Below, piece by piece: positions 8,623 through 17,765 of a stretch of 64,000 nt of DNA. The notes beneath the pieces were generated by a model, which saw nothing but the letters and a program-made list of their open reading frames with translations, did not search any database and was not told where the DNA came from. The translations under genes and the position numbers were made by a program. The stretch is from positions 682,001-746,000 of the forward strand of contig CAVWRJ010000008.1 of assembly GCA_963757335.1 (NCBI GenBank), read 5' to 3'. The stretch's first letter is position 1; each line of letters starts with the position of its first letter. The DNA comes from DASQPA01 sp963757335 (GTDB lineage: Bacteria > Acidobacteriota > Thermoanaerobaculia > Multivoradales > UBA5704).

Positions 8623-9894
8623 CTAGAGGTGAAACGAGAGCGTCAGTACGGCGGAGTTGACTTCCTGCTTGTTCGTTACTTGAGTGCCGGGAACCGGCCC
8701 GGAGGGGGACAGGAACGGGCCACTTCCCGTCGTTTTGAACACTCTGTAGAGCGCCAGGTTGGCGTCCAGGTTGTCGTAGATCTTGAGCCCGAGGCCCAGA
8801 CAGGCGTGGTTCTTGAAGATCGCCGGGGCGATGATGCTGTTGAAGGAGAGGTTGTCCGGGATCGGGTTGTCGGAGTGGTTGTAGCCGGCGCGGAGCGTGA
8901 GGCTCGGAGTGGCCTTGAGCTCGACCCCGGCGGCGATCACCTTGATGTTCTGCCAGCCCAGGTTCTCCGGGCCGCTGCCGAAGCCGGCCGCGCTCGCGTA
9001 GTTGATCCACTTGCCGTCGAGGGCGAAGGAGAGATTCGGGGCCGGCTTGAAGCCGAGGCCGAGGACGGCGATGGCCGGGGTGTCGACCTCGAACTTGATG
9101 TCTCTCGCGGTGCCGTAGTTGAGGAGGTTGGGGTTGGCGTGAGTCGAGTTCCACTCGAAGCTCTGGAACTTGGTCTTGGTGGTGTAGGAGCCGCCGAGAT
9201 TGAAGGCCGGAGTGATCTCCCACAGGGCGCCCACGGTGGCGCCGAAGCCGAACCGGCTGTCGCTGTGGACGCCCGGCAGATAGCAGATCGGGCCCGCTGG
9301 CCCGGGTGAGCAGTCGGGGGCGGCGAAGCCCGCGGGCTCGACCTCCAGGGTGGCCCGCTCGGCGTTGAGCGAGAAGCCGAGCGAGAAGTTGGGCGCTACC
9401 TGGATCGCGGCGGTCAGCGGGATCCGGAGCAGCTGGTAGCTCGAGAAGACCCGGCCGGCGCCGTGCGGCTGCGGGGAGAGGATCGGGTTGTTGGGGTCCT
9501 GCCGGTAGTCGACGCCGAAGCCGGCCAGGCCGAGGAAGCCCATGCCGAAGGCGACGTTGCTGCCGGGCGCATGGTAGGTCCAGCCGAAGGCGGGGAGGAC
9601 GGAGAGCGCGCTGCTGTCCTTGGTGGTACCGGAGAACGGACCGGCCGAGCTCGAGAGGGTGTTGGTCGCCCGCAGGATCTCGGAGCTGAATTCGAATTTG
9701 TGGCCGTCGAGCCGGGTCAGAAGGGCCGGGTTGGCGTTGAGGGCGCCCAGAGCGTCGTCCGGGAGCGCCGCGCCGGCGCCGCCCATGGAGCTGTTGACAG
9801 CGCCGATGCCGTGCAGCAGGTGGCCGTCCAACGCCCAGGTCGGAGCGGCCAGGAGTGCGGTGAGACCGAGCAACAGCAGGGAACGCTTGAACAT
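8623..9894 (-). CDS. FadL/OmpP1/TodX-family outer membrane transporter
   Basis: An outer membrane beta-barrel for uptake of long-chain fatty acids or other hydrophobic compounds. A clear signal peptide (FKRSLLLLGLTALLAAPTWA) is followed by the family's N-terminal hatch with GIGAVNSSMGGAGAALPDD and the diagnostic NPALL. The rest consists of alternating amphipathic strands with many Gly and aromatic residues, ending in LTLSFHL as expected for a BAM substrate. The start at 9894 is chosen because a GGGAG lies six bases before it; an ATG two codons upstream abuts that site. About 423 residues, normal for the family. Divergent from the chemosensory operon. Confidence 0.9.
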   Translation of the reverse strand: MFKRSLLLLGLTALLAAPTWALDGHLLHGIGAVNSSMGGAGAALPDDALGALNANPALLTRLDGHKFEFSSEILRATNTLSSSAGPFSGTTKDSSALSVLPAFGWTYHAPGSNVAFGMGFLGLAGFGVDYRQDPNNPILSPQPHGAGRVFSSYQLLRIPLTAAIQVAPNFSLGFSLNAERATLEVEPAGFAAPDCSPGPAGPICYLPGVHSDSRFGFGATVGALWEITPAFNLGGSYTTKTKFQSFEWNSTHANPNLLNYGTARDIKFEVDTPAIAVLGLGFKPAPNLSFALDGKWINYASAAGFGSGPENLGWQNIKVIAAGVELKATPSLTLRAGYNHSDNPIPDNLSFNSIIAPAIFKNHACLGLGLKIYDNLDANLALYRVFKTTGSGPFLSPSGPVPGTQVTNKQEVNSAVLTLSFHL

Positions 9895-10212
9895 GGTCAT
9901 CTCCCTAGTCGAGTGCGAGTCGAGTGAATGAAAGCTCGCGCCGCCGGCAGCCGCGGAGGCAGCGTGCAATGAAGACCTTGCATATGGTCAAGTGAACGCG
10001 AAACTATATCCGAATCAAGCCGGCGTCAATACCGGTTGTCAATCTGGGGATGGCCGGGGACGGTGCGGTCTTGCAGCAAGCGCTAGAATCTCCTATTCTA
10101 CGTTCCACATAGAAGCTCGAAAGCACCGGGACCGGGCTGCGCAGGGGGTGAACCTCTGCGCCAAGGCCGGACCCCACGCGAGCGTTCCCGCCGGCGGTGG
10201 AAGGAGACAGGT
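9895..10212. promoter_or_regulatory. Divergent promoter region between porin and chemosensory operon
   Basis: About 318 bases that must carry promoters for both divergent units. The middle (around 9975-10020) is clearly more AT-rich than its surroundings, and 10139-10161 forms a hairpin (GCGCAG with CTGCGC) in the likely leader of the first receptor gene. AAGGAG at 10201-10206 is the ribosome site for the TTG start at 10213. I could not fit a known riboswitch consensus, including the c-di-GMP classes. Confidence 0.4.
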
Positions 10213-11991
10213 TTGATCGCTGAGAGGGTCGAGGCCGGTACCCCGGCCGGCGGAGGGTCCCCGCGGCCGGAGGGGGAGAACCGCTCCGGGCGGTCCTCCC
10301 TGCCGGAGAGGCCGGAGAGGCCGGAGAAGCCCGGTGGGGCGTACCGGCCGGAGGTCCCGGGGTCGGCGGCCGCCGCCGCGCCGAACACCAGCGCGGCCCT
10401 CGGCTGGTGGATCGTCCTCCTCCTGGCGCTCGCCGGGAGCGGGCTCCTTGCCCTCGGGGTGGCGGACGGCGCTCCGATCTGGATGGCCTACACGTTCGGG
10501 CTCGTGGCGGCGGTGGCGGTCGTCGTCTACGGGGTCTCGGTCTTCCAGTTCTACCGCCGGCTCGAAGCACGGGTACCGGTGGGGGAGGCCGAGTCGCGGG
10601 CGCTCGCCGATCGCCTGGTCGAGGCGTTCGACGAGCTCGGGGCGGGCGACCTCGTGCGCGCCGTCGACCGCACCTCCGGTCTCCCCGAGCGGGTGGCCCA
10701 GATCTTCCTCGCCGCCACGGCGGCCCTCTCCGGGCTCGCCGAGCAGATCCAGGACAGCTCGATCGAGGTCGCCTCGGCGGCCGACGAGGTCAACGGCATC
10801 GCCTCCGATCTCGCCTCCGGCTCCTCCCAGCAGGCGGCCTCGGTGGTCGAGATCACCGCCGCCATGGAGGAGCTCGCCCGCACCGCCTCGCAGATCGCCG
10901 ATAACGCCACCCGTCAGGCCAGCCTCGCCGAGCGCGCCGAGACCTCCGGGGACGACGGCTCGGCGGCGGTCGACGAGGCGGTGGGCGGGGTCGAGGAGGT
11001 GCAGAAGCGGATCTCCGGGATCGCCTCGCGGGCCGACGCTCTGGGGACCCGCTCGAAGGAGATCTACCGGGTGCTCGACCTGATCACCGAGATCGCCGAC
11101 GAGACCCACATCCTCTCCTTGAACGCCGCCATCGAGGGGGCCGCGGCGGGGGTCGAGGGGCGGCGCTTCGCGGTGGTCGCCGAGGAGGTGCGCCGGCTCG
11201 CCCACCGCTCGCAGGAGTCGGTCGATTCCGTTCGCGGCCTTCTGGACGAGTTCGCGAGCTCGATCCGCGCCACGATCGTCGCCACCGAGGAGGGGAGCAA
11301 GGAGGCGACCCGGGTGCTCGAACGGGCGGTCTCGGCCTCCGCAGCCATCTCGTCCCTCCGCGCCGCGGCCGGCGACACGGCGCGGGTGGCCCGCCAGATC
11401 TCGCTCGCCACCCAGCAGCAGAACGCCGCCTCGGACGAGGTGGTGCTGACGCTCCGCGAGGTGAGCCAGGTGGTGCAGCGGATGACCGGCGGCTTGAAAC
11501 AGCTCTCCGGCACCGCCGACCGGCTGAACCGGCTGGGGCTCACCATCCAGCTCCTCGCCCAGTCCTTCCACCTCGACTCGCCGCGCTCCTTGAAGCATCT
11601 GGTCGAGGGCTGGGCCGGCCAGCTCCAGGCCGAAACGTCGACCCCGGTCGAGCAGGAGCAGCTGCTCGAGGAGCTCTTGAAGCAGGTGCCGTTCGTCGAG
11701 ATGGCCTACTTCGTCGACGTCACCGGCGCCACCGCCATCCTCTGCTTCCAGGGCCGGGTCCCCGAGGCGCAGAGAGCCCGCGCCGCCCGTGCCCGCGAGG
11801 CCGATCTCCGGCACCGCCCCTGGTACCGGGGGGTCTTGCGCCAGGGCCGGACCGTGCTCATCCCCCCCTACGACTCGATCCCCACCGGCGAGGCCTGCCT
11901 GACCGCCGCCTCCCCTCTCTACGGCCCGAACGGCGAGCTCCTCGGGGTGCTGGGGATCGACGTCAACGTCAACGGCTGGACCCGGATCTAG
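10213..11991 (+). CDS. Methyl-accepting chemotaxis protein with C-terminal PDC-like sensor (WspA-like)
   Basis: First gene of a Wsp-like operon; TTG start with AAGGAG seven bases upstream. 592 residues: a Pro/Gly/Arg-rich N-terminus, two membrane segments (about 62-82 and 92-112) with almost no loop between them, a long coiled-coil signalling domain (about 180-470) whose tip reads THILSLNAAIEGAAAGVEGR, and a C-terminal domain (about 490-592) with HRPWYRGVLRQGRT, IPPYDSIPTG and LGVLGIDVNV, typical of PDC/Cache sensors. A sensor at the cytoplasmic C-terminus is unusual, since PDC domains normally sit N-terminal and outside. The tip differs from the consensus EAARAGEHG by EGAAAGVEG, unlike the second receptor. 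It should signal to the downstream CheA through the CheW proteins. Confidence 0.9.
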   Translation: MIAERVEAGTPAGGGSPRPEGENRSGRSSLPERPERPEKPGGAYRPEVPGSAAAAAPNTSAALGWWIVLLLALAGSGLLALGVADGAPIWMAYTFGLVAAVAVVVYGVSVFQFYRRLEARVPVGEAESRALADRLVEAFDELGAGDLVRAVDRTSGLPERVAQIFLAATAALSGLAEQIQDSSIEVASAADEVNGIASDLASGSSQQAASVVEITAAMEELARTASQIADNATRQASLAERAETSGDDGSAAVDEAVGGVEEVQKRISGIASRADALGTRSKEIYRVLDLITEIADETHILSLNAAIEGAAAGVEGRRFAVVAEEVRRLAHRSQESVDSVRGLLDEFASSIRATIVATEEGSKEATRVLERAVSASAAISSLRAAAGDTARVARQISLATQQQNAASDEVVLTLREVSQVVQRMTGGLKQLSGTADRLNRLGLTIQLLAQSFHLDSPRSLKHLVEGWAGQLQAETSTPVEQEQLLEELLKQVPFVEMAYFVDVTGATAILCFQGRVPEAQRARAARAREADLRHRPWYRGVLRQGRTVLIPPYDSIPTGEACLTAASPLYGPNGELLGVLGIDVNVNGWTRI

Positions 11992-11993
11992 GG

Positions 11994-12455
11994 ATGAACG
12001 AGCCGGCGGTCGATGCGGTTTCGGTGGAGGAGGGGGCCGCGCTCGCGGTCGGCAGCCATCTCCTGGTGCGGGCGGGCGACTTCGTCTGCGCCCTGCCGCT
12101 CAAATCGGTGCGGCGGGTGATGCGGGCGCTCACCGTCCATCCCCTGCCGGGGGCGACCGCGGAGCTTAGAGGTCTCTCCGAGTTCGCCGGCGAGCCGCTG
12201 CCGATCCTCGACCTGGCGCGGCTGGTCGGCGCACCGCCGGGGGCGAGCCGGCCCTTCCCGGTCACCATCGTCGCCTGGGCGGGGCCGCCCGAGGCCCGGG
12301 AGGCGGTGGGCCTCGCCGCCGAGGCCGCCCTCGGGGTCGTTTCGGTGCCGCCCGGCTCGGTCGTTGTCGGCGACGGCGGCTTCGTCGTCGGCGAGGCGAG
12401 CGTCGGGGGCGAGGTGGTGCGGGTGCTCAACCTGGAAGCTCTGGGGCGCCGATGA
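11994..12455 (+). CDS. CheW-like coupling protein 1
   Basis: 153 residues, starting three bases after the first receptor. The sequence LLVRAGDFVCALPLKSVRRVMRA, cut here into LLVRAGDFVCALP and LKSVRRVMRA, is the usual first beta-barrel half of a CheW domain, and GLSEFAGEPLPILDLARLVG is the conserved middle segment. It links receptors to CheA. Wsp systems contain two CheW proteins (WspB and WspD), and this operon has two, but which corresponds to which cannot be decided by eye. It overlaps the next gene by four bases. Confidence 0.85.
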   Translation: MNEPAVDAVSVEEGAALAVGSHLLVRAGDFVCALPLKSVRRVMRALTVHPLPGATAELRGLSEFAGEPLPILDLARLVGAPPGASRPFPVTIVAWAGPPEAREAVGLAAEAALGVVSVPPGSVVVGDGGFVVGEASVGGEVVRVLNLEALGRR

Positions 12456-12844
12456 CGGCCTCGATGACAGTGCCCCTGAGAGCGCCGATCACAGTGCCGA
12501 CGGCGCAGATCACAGCGCCGGTACCCCGCCAGGGATACCTCCTCCTCCGCCGGGCGGGCGGCCTCTTCGGGGTGGCGAGCGCCGACGTTCTCGGCCTCTC
12601 TCGGCGGGAGGGGACCTACCGGGTGGAGGTCGCCGAGCGCGGGCTCTTCGCCGACGAGGTGGTGGGGGTGGTCGAGAGCCTGGACGTGCGGCCCCTCGGG
12701 CTCCTCGTCCGCCGCTACTGGCCGGAGTCGTCGGAGGGCCGGGCGATCGGCTGGGCGATCCATGGTGGCAAACCGGTCGTCGTCGTCGATGCGCGCCGGC
12801 CGCCGCGCGCGCTGACGGAAGGAGAGAGGTCGGATGGCGAGTGA
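12452..12844 (+). CDS. CheW-like coupling protein 2 (short)
   Basis: 130 residues starting in an ATGA overlap. It opens with a repetitive threonine/alanine/proline-rich stretch (TASMTVPLRAPITVPTAQIT), then a CheW-like domain (YLLLRRAGGLFGVASADVLG; later DEVVGVVESLDVRPLG and GGKPVVVVDARR). The domain is shorter and more diverged than its neighbour, so coupling rather than enzyme activity is expected. It overlaps the second receptor gene by 11 bases. Confidence 0.75.
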   Translation: MTASMTVPLRAPITVPTAQITAPVPRQGYLLLRRAGGLFGVASADVLGLSRREGTYRVEVAERGLFADEVVGVVESLDVRPLGLLVRRYWPESSEGRAIGWAIHGGKPVVVVDARRPPRALTEGERSDGE

Positions 12845-14534
12845 ATCTGCGATCGACGTAGGAGCCCCGGCGTCTGGAACGGCAGGAGAAGTCCGCCGGC
12901 ATGCCCGGATGGGCCTGGTGCTCCTCTTCGCAGTGGGGGGCCTGGGGCTCCTCTTCCTCATCCTCGCCCAGGCCTCCGGGGCGCCGAGCTGGCTCTTCGA
13001 CACCTTTCTGCTCCTCGCGATCATCGCCCTCCTCGCCTACCGGAGCTTCGTCTACCGGGCCCAGGAGGGGCTCGAACGGCGGCTCGCGGGGAGCGGCAGG
13101 CGGGCCCGGGAGGTGGAGGAGGTGCTGGTCGATTCGCTCGACCGGCTGCGCTCGGGCGACCTCATGAACTGCTCCTCCCAGGCGCGTTTCCTGCCCGAGG
13201 ACGTGGGGCTCGCCTTTACGAGCGCCACCAACGCTTTAGATATTCTCGCCGAGCAGATCCAGACCAGCTCGATCGAGGTGGCATCGGCGGCCAACGCGGT
13301 CAACCAGATCGCCAGCGAGCTCGCCTCCGGCTCCTCCGAGCAGGCGGCCTCGGTGGTTGAGATCACCGCCGCCATGGAAGAGCTGGCGCGGACCGCCTCG
13401 CAGATCGCCGACAACGCGAGCGTCCAGGCCGAGCTCGCCGAGCATGCCGAGGAGAGCGGCAACTCCGGGGCCGCGGCGGTCGAGGAGGCGGTCTTCGGGA
13501 TCGAGGAGGTGAGGAAGCGGATCAGCGGCATCGCCAGCCGCGCCGACACCTTAGGCACCCGTTCGAAGGAGATCTACCGGGTGCTCGACCTGATCACCGA
13601 GATCGCCCAGGAGACCCACATCCTGTCGCTCAACGCCGCCATCGAGGCGGCGGCGGCGGGGGAGCACGGCCGGCGCTTCTCGGTGGTGGCCGAGGAGGTG
13701 CGCCGGCTCGCCCAGCGCTCCCAGGAGTCGGTCGACTCGGTGCGGAACCTCCTGGACGAGTTCGCCGGCTCGATCCGCGCCACGGTGGTAGCGACGGAGG
13801 AGGGGAGCAAGGAGGCGGGCCGGGTGCTCGAACGGGCGCAGGCGGCGGCCGCCTCGATCGAGGAGCTGAGGGACGCCTCCGGCGACACCGCCCGAGTGGC
13901 GCGCGAGATCTCGCTCGCCACCCAGCAGCAGAACGCCGCCTCCGACCAGGTCGTCCTCACCTTGAAGGAGGTGAGCCAGGTGGTGCAGCGGATGGCCGAT
14001 GGCCTGAAGGTCTTCACCGACACCGCCGATCGCTTGAACCAGCTCGGCCTCATCATCCAGATGCTCGCCCAGTCGTTCCACCTCGACTCGCCGCACTCGT
14101 TAAAGCACGTCGCCGAGACCTGGGCGGCCGAGGTCCGGCGCCGGGTGGGCAACTGGGAGGCCATCGAACGGCTGCTCGAAGAGCTGATCGGCAAGCAGGG
14201 CTTCGTCGAGTGCCTCTACTTCTACGACGGCCGGGAGGGGCAGGTGGCCCTGGTCGTCAACCGCAGCCTGGTGGGCGACAAGGAGATTTCGGCCGCGGTC
14301 AAGACCGGCCAGGGGTTCTCCGAGCGCCCCTGGTACAAGGCGGCGGTGCGCGAGGGGCGGACGGTTTTGACCCCGCTCTTCAACTCGCTCTTGACCGGAG
14401 CCCCCATCTTCACCGCCGCGGCCCCCATCTATCAGGTACGTGCGCAGGTACGTGCGCAGGGACGGGAAGAGGGGCGCGAGCTCGTCGGGGTGCTCGGTCT
14501 GGACGTCAACGTCGACAGCTGGACGAAGATCTGA
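12834..14534 (+). CDS. Second methyl-accepting chemotaxis protein with C-terminal PDC-like sensor
   Basis: 566 residues, clearly a paralogue of the first receptor. Two membrane segments (about 25-45 and 50-66), a coiled-coil signalling domain with a canonical tip (LSLNAAIEAAAAGEHGRRF), then a C-terminal PDC/Cache-like domain ending RPWYKAAVREGRTVLTPLFN and VGVLGLDVNVDSWTKI. The short loop between the membrane helices leaves no periplasmic sensor, so input is either cytoplasmic, through the C-terminal domain, or through the membrane. A direct repeat (GTACGTGCGCAG twice near 14436-14460) encodes QVRAQVRAQ within the sensor. The two receptors could form mixed arrays with different inputs. Confidence 0.9.
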   Translation: MASESAIDVGAPASGTAGEVRRHARMGLVLLFAVGGLGLLFLILAQASGAPSWLFDTFLLLAIIALLAYRSFVYRAQEGLERRLAGSGRRAREVEEVLVDSLDRLRSGDLMNCSSQARFLPEDVGLAFTSATNALDILAEQIQTSSIEVASAANAVNQIASELASGSSEQAASVVEITAAMEELARTASQIADNASVQAELAEHAEESGNSGAAAVEEAVFGIEEVRKRISGIASRADTLGTRSKEIYRVLDLITEIAQETHILSLNAAIEAAAAGEHGRRFSVVAEEVRRLAQRSQESVDSVRNLLDEFAGSIRATVVATEEGSKEAGRVLERAQAAAASIEELRDASGDTARVAREISLATQQQNAASDQVVLTLKEVSQVVQRMADGLKVFTDTADRLNQLGLIIQMLAQSFHLDSPHSLKHVAETWAAEVRRRVGNWEAIERLLEELIGKQGFVECLYFYDGREGQVALVVNRSLVGDKEISAAVKTGQGFSERPWYKAAVREGRTVLTPLFNSLLTGAPIFTAAAPIYQVRAQVRAQGREEGRELVGVLGLDVNVDSWTKI

Positions 14535-14544
14535 GATCCCGCCC

Positions 14545-16710
14545 GTGGACCCGGAGTTCGCCGACCTCGTCCCCCTCTTCGTCGAGGAGGCCAAAGACAG
14601 AATCGAGCGCCTCGCGACCGCTCTCCCCCGGCTCGAAAGTGAGCCGCAGGCGATGGTCGAGGCCAAGCGCGAGCTGCACACGATCAAGGGGGCGGGCCGG
14701 ATGCTCCAGCTCGGCGCCTTGGCCGAGCTCTGCCACGCCGCCGAGGAGCTCCTCGCCACCGGCCGGCCGGGGTTCACCCGGCTCCTGACCCGGGTCGTCG
14801 ACAACCTGTCGGCGATGATCGACACGATCGGCAAGGGCGGCGAGCCGGTCGCCGACCCGGCTCTCCTCGACCTCCTCGCCGGCCGGACGCCGGAGATCCC
14901 GGAGACCCCGGAGACCCCGGAGGAGGTGCCCGAGCCGGAGCCCGTGCTGGTCCCCGCTGGTATACCCGGCGCCGAGATCACCGTCGAGGCGGCGGCCGCT
15001 CCCGTTGCCCGCTTCGCTCCCGCGAGCGCTTCGTCTCCCGCCTCGCCGGCCCCCCCTGCGGTAGGCGGCGACATCCGGGTCGACGCCGCCTCGCTCGACG
15101 CCATCGCCGAGCGCGCCACCCAGGTGCGGATCATGGCGCTCGGCTCGCACCCCATCGTCGAGCGGATCTACGACCTCGCCCGGCTCGCCGAGGAGGGGCT
15201 GCACGACCCGCAGCCGGCCCAGGTGCTCGCCGTCCTCGCCACCATGCTGCGCCGGGTGGCGGTCGAGATCGAGGGCAGCCAGCGCCGGCTCATCCGCTCG
15301 GCCGACGAGCAGCTGGAGAAGATGCTCGCCCTCCAGCTCCAGCCGCTCCGCGGCTCGCTCCTCTCGCTCGCCCGCTACGCCCGGGAGCTGGCGCGCTCGC
15401 TCTACCGGGAGGTCGAGGTCGAGATCGCCGGCGAGGAGACCCGGCTCGACCGGCGGATCGCCCGCGAGCTCGACGAGGCCCTCCTCCACCTGGTCAGGAA
15501 CGCCGTCGACCACGGCATCGAGTCGCCCGACCTGCGGATGGCGCGGGGCAAGCCGCGGGCCGGACGGATCCGCATCGTCGCCTCGGCCGAGGGGGCGCGG
15601 GTCCGCTTGACGATCGAGGACGACGGCGGCGGGATCGACACCGAGCGGGTGCTCCAGCAGGCGGTCCAGATGAAGCTGATCGACGCCGCCGCGGCGCCGG
15701 GGATGAGCCGGGCGGATGCTCTCCGCCTCCTCTTCGCCCCCGGCTTCTCGACCCGCAAGAACGTCTCGGAGATCTCCGGCCGCGGGGTCGGCCTGGACGT
15801 CGTGGCGACGATCGTCAACCGGCTGGGCGGCGAGGTCTTTTTAGAAGCCGTCGAGGGCCAGGGGTCGACCGTGCGGGTCCAGGTGCCGGTCGCCCGGCGG
15901 GGGGAGCTCGTGATGCTGGTGCGGGTGGGCCAGCTGCGGCTCGCCCTCCCCGCGGCGGTGATCCGCCGGGCGATCCGGATCGAGACCCGCCACGTCGTCG
16001 AGCGCGACGGCCGTACCCTCGCCCGGGTGGGGGAGCACCTGGAACGGCTCGTCCCCTTCGTGCCGCTCGCCCGGCTCTACGGCCAGCCGATCCCGGAGCG
16101 CCAGCTGCTCTTGGAAGGGGTGGCCTCGGGCCAGGAGCTGGCGATCTCGGTCGACGACGTCCTCGGCGAGCAGGAGGTCCTCGTCCGGCCGATCACCCGC
16201 TCGGTGCCCACCGACCGCCTGCTCGAAGGGGTGGCCCTCCTCGCCTCCGGCGAGCCGGTGGGGGTGCTGTCGCCGAACGTCCTGGCCCAGAAGGAGTACA
16301 TGCGGGCGGTGCCGCTCGCCCGCGAGGTCGCGGTGGTCCGGCGGGTGCGGGTGCTTCTGGTCGACGACTCGCTCGTCACCCGCGAGATGGAGCGCCGGCT
16401 CTTGGAGGACGCCGGCTTCCAGGTGGTGGCGGTGGGGGATGCCGCCGAGGCCCTCTCCCGGCTGGGGGAGGAGAGCTTCGAGTGCGTCGTCACCGACATC
16501 GAGATGCCCGGGATGGACGGCTTCGAGCTTACCGCGCAGCTCCGCAGCATGGAGCACTTCGCTCAGCTCCCCATCGTCATCGTCTCCACCCGCGACCGCC
16601 CCGAGGACCGCCTGCGGGGTTTGAAAGCGGGGGCCGACGCCTATCTCACCAAGCAGAGCCTCGACGCCGGCGAGCTGGTCGACCTCGTCCGTCGGCTGAG
16701 CGGCCGTTAG
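14545..16710 (+). CDS. cheA: CheA-REC hybrid histidine kinase (WspE-like)
   Basis: Chemosensory histidine kinase. GTG start at 14545, eleven bases after the receptor stop; the upstream in-frame extension overlaps the receptor gene and looks non-coding. 721 residues: HPt domain with phospho-acceptor His45 in ELHTIKGAGRM, a Pro/Ala linker (roughly 110-165), the dimerisation/HATPase module with N-box LVRNAVDHGIE (near 318), DDGGGID (near 360) and SGRGVGLDVV (near 412), a CheW-like regulatory domain, and a C-terminal receiver (from about 600, VRVLLVDDS) with phospho-Asp near 651 in VVTDIEMPGMDG. A CheA carrying its own receiver is the WspE architecture. It is expected to phosphorylate the REC-GGDEF protein and CheB encoded downstream. 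Confidence 0.93.
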   Translation: MDPEFADLVPLFVEEAKDRIERLATALPRLESEPQAMVEAKRELHTIKGAGRMLQLGALAELCHAAEELLATGRPGFTRLLTRVVDNLSAMIDTIGKGGEPVADPALLDLLAGRTPEIPETPETPEEVPEPEPVLVPAGIPGAEITVEAAAAPVARFAPASASSPASPAPPAVGGDIRVDAASLDAIAERATQVRIMALGSHPIVERIYDLARLAEEGLHDPQPAQVLAVLATMLRRVAVEIEGSQRRLIRSADEQLEKMLALQLQPLRGSLLSLARYARELARSLYREVEVEIAGEETRLDRRIARELDEALLHLVRNAVDHGIESPDLRMARGKPRAGRIRIVASAEGARVRLTIEDDGGGIDTERVLQQAVQMKLIDAAAAPGMSRADALRLLFAPGFSTRKNVSEISGRGVGLDVVATIVNRLGGEVFLEAVEGQGSTVRVQVPVARRGELVMLVRVGQLRLALPAAVIRRAIRIETRHVVERDGRTLARVGEHLERLVPFVPLARLYGQPIPERQLLLEGVASGQELAISVDDVLGEQEVLVRPITRSVPTDRLLEGVALLASGEPVGVLSPNVLAQKEYMRAVPLAREVAVVRRVRVLLVDDSLVTREMERRLLEDAGFQVVAVGDAAEALSRLGEESFECVVTDIEMPGMDGFELTAQLRSMEHFAQLPIVIVSTRDRPEDRLRGLKAGADAYLTKQSLDAGELVDLVRRLSGR

Positions 16711-16727
16711 GCGTAGACTTCCGAGCG

Positions 16728-17765
16728 GTGCCTCCGATCCGCGTCCTCCTCGTCGACGACTCCCCCTCGGTCCGGGCGGTGCTCCGCCGTTTCTTCGCCA
16801 AGACCGCGGACCTTAAGGTGGTGGGGGAGGCCGAGGACGGTGCGCAGGCGGTGGCGGCGGTGCTCGAGGTCGAGCCGCACGTCGTCGTCATGGACCTCCA
16901 GATGCCGGTGATGGACGGCTATGCCGCGATCGAGCGGATCATGGCGGTCCGCCCCACCCCCATCGTCGTCCTCTCCTCGCGCGCCAACCGCAACCAGATG
17001 CAGACCGCCTTCGAGGCGATGCGGCGGGGCGCCCTGGAGGTCCTCCCCAAGCCGGAGGACACCCCGAGCTGGCAGCAGCTCGCGGAGAGCCTGCCGGACA
17101 CCGTCCGCGCCGTCGCCGAGGCGCGGGCCCAGCCGCTCGCCTCCCGCCCGCGCACCCTCCGTGCCGCGCCGCCGGTCGCCACCCCGGTCGCTCTGCGCTA
17201 TGTGGCGATCGGCGCCTCGACCGGCGGACCGGCCGCCATCCGCGAGCTCCTCGCCGAGATCCCGGCCGAGGTGCCGGTCTCCTTCCTCATCGTGCAGCAC
17301 ATCGCCGCCGGCTTCGAGGTCGGCTTCGCCGACTGGCTCAACAAAGAGTTCCCCCTGGACGTCCGCCTGGCGCGGGACGGCGAGCGGCCGCCGCCCGGGG
17401 CGGTGCGCCTGGCCCCCGGCGGGGCGCATCTCCTGCTCGAACCGGACGGGGTCCTGAGGCTCGATTCCGGCACCCCGGCCCGGCGCGGTCATCGCCCCTC
17501 GGCGGACGAGCTCTTCCTCTCCTGCGCCCAGAGCTGTCCGCAGCAGGTGGCGGGGGTGATCCTGACCGGCATGGGCGCCGACGGCGCCGAGGGGCTCCTC
17601 GCTCTCCGCCAGGCCGGCGGCCTCACCCTCGCCCAGGACGAGGCGAGCTCGGCCGTCTTCGGCATGCCGAAGGTGGCCCTGGAGCGCGGGGCGGCCGACG
17701 TCGCCCTGCCGCCCCGCGAACTCGCCCGCGCCCTCGTGCGCTGCTGGCAGAAGGAGCCCGGGTGA
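16728..17765 (+). CDS. cheB: CheB methylesterase (WspF-like)
   Basis: Receptor methylesterase/deamidase controlled by phosphorylation. The GTG at 16728 begins PPIRVLLVDDSPSVRAVL, the true start of the receiver domain. 345 residues: receiver with Asp56 (VVVMDLQMPVMDG), linker, then the catalytic domain with Ser164 in IGASTGGPAA, the His in VQHIAAGF and the Asp in LTGMGADGAEG, so the triad looks complete. It removes methyl groups added by the CheR encoded at the end of the operon, providing adaptation for the two receptors. It overlaps the next gene by four bases. Confidence 0.93.
   Translation: MPPIRVLLVDDSPSVRAVLRRFFAKTADLKVVGEAEDGAQAVAAVLEVEPHVVVMDLQMPVMDGYAAIERIMAVRPTPIVVLSSRANRNQMQTAFEAMRRGALEVLPKPEDTPSWQQLAESLPDTVRAVAEARAQPLASRPRTLRAAPPVATPVALRYVAIGASTGGPAAIRELLAEIPAEVPVSFLIVQHIAAGFEVGFADWLNKEFPLDVRLARDGERPPPGAVRLAPGGAHLLLEPDGVLRLDSGTPARRGHRPSADELFLSCAQSCPQQVAGVILTGMGADGAEGLLALRQAGGLTLAQDEASSAVFGMPKVALERGAADVALPPRELARALVRCWQKEPG

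Noticed and set aside
10130..10200. Possible c-di-GMP riboswitch before the chemosensory operon
   Set aside because: A hairpin is present, but the conserved GEMM-type bases could not be matched in order.
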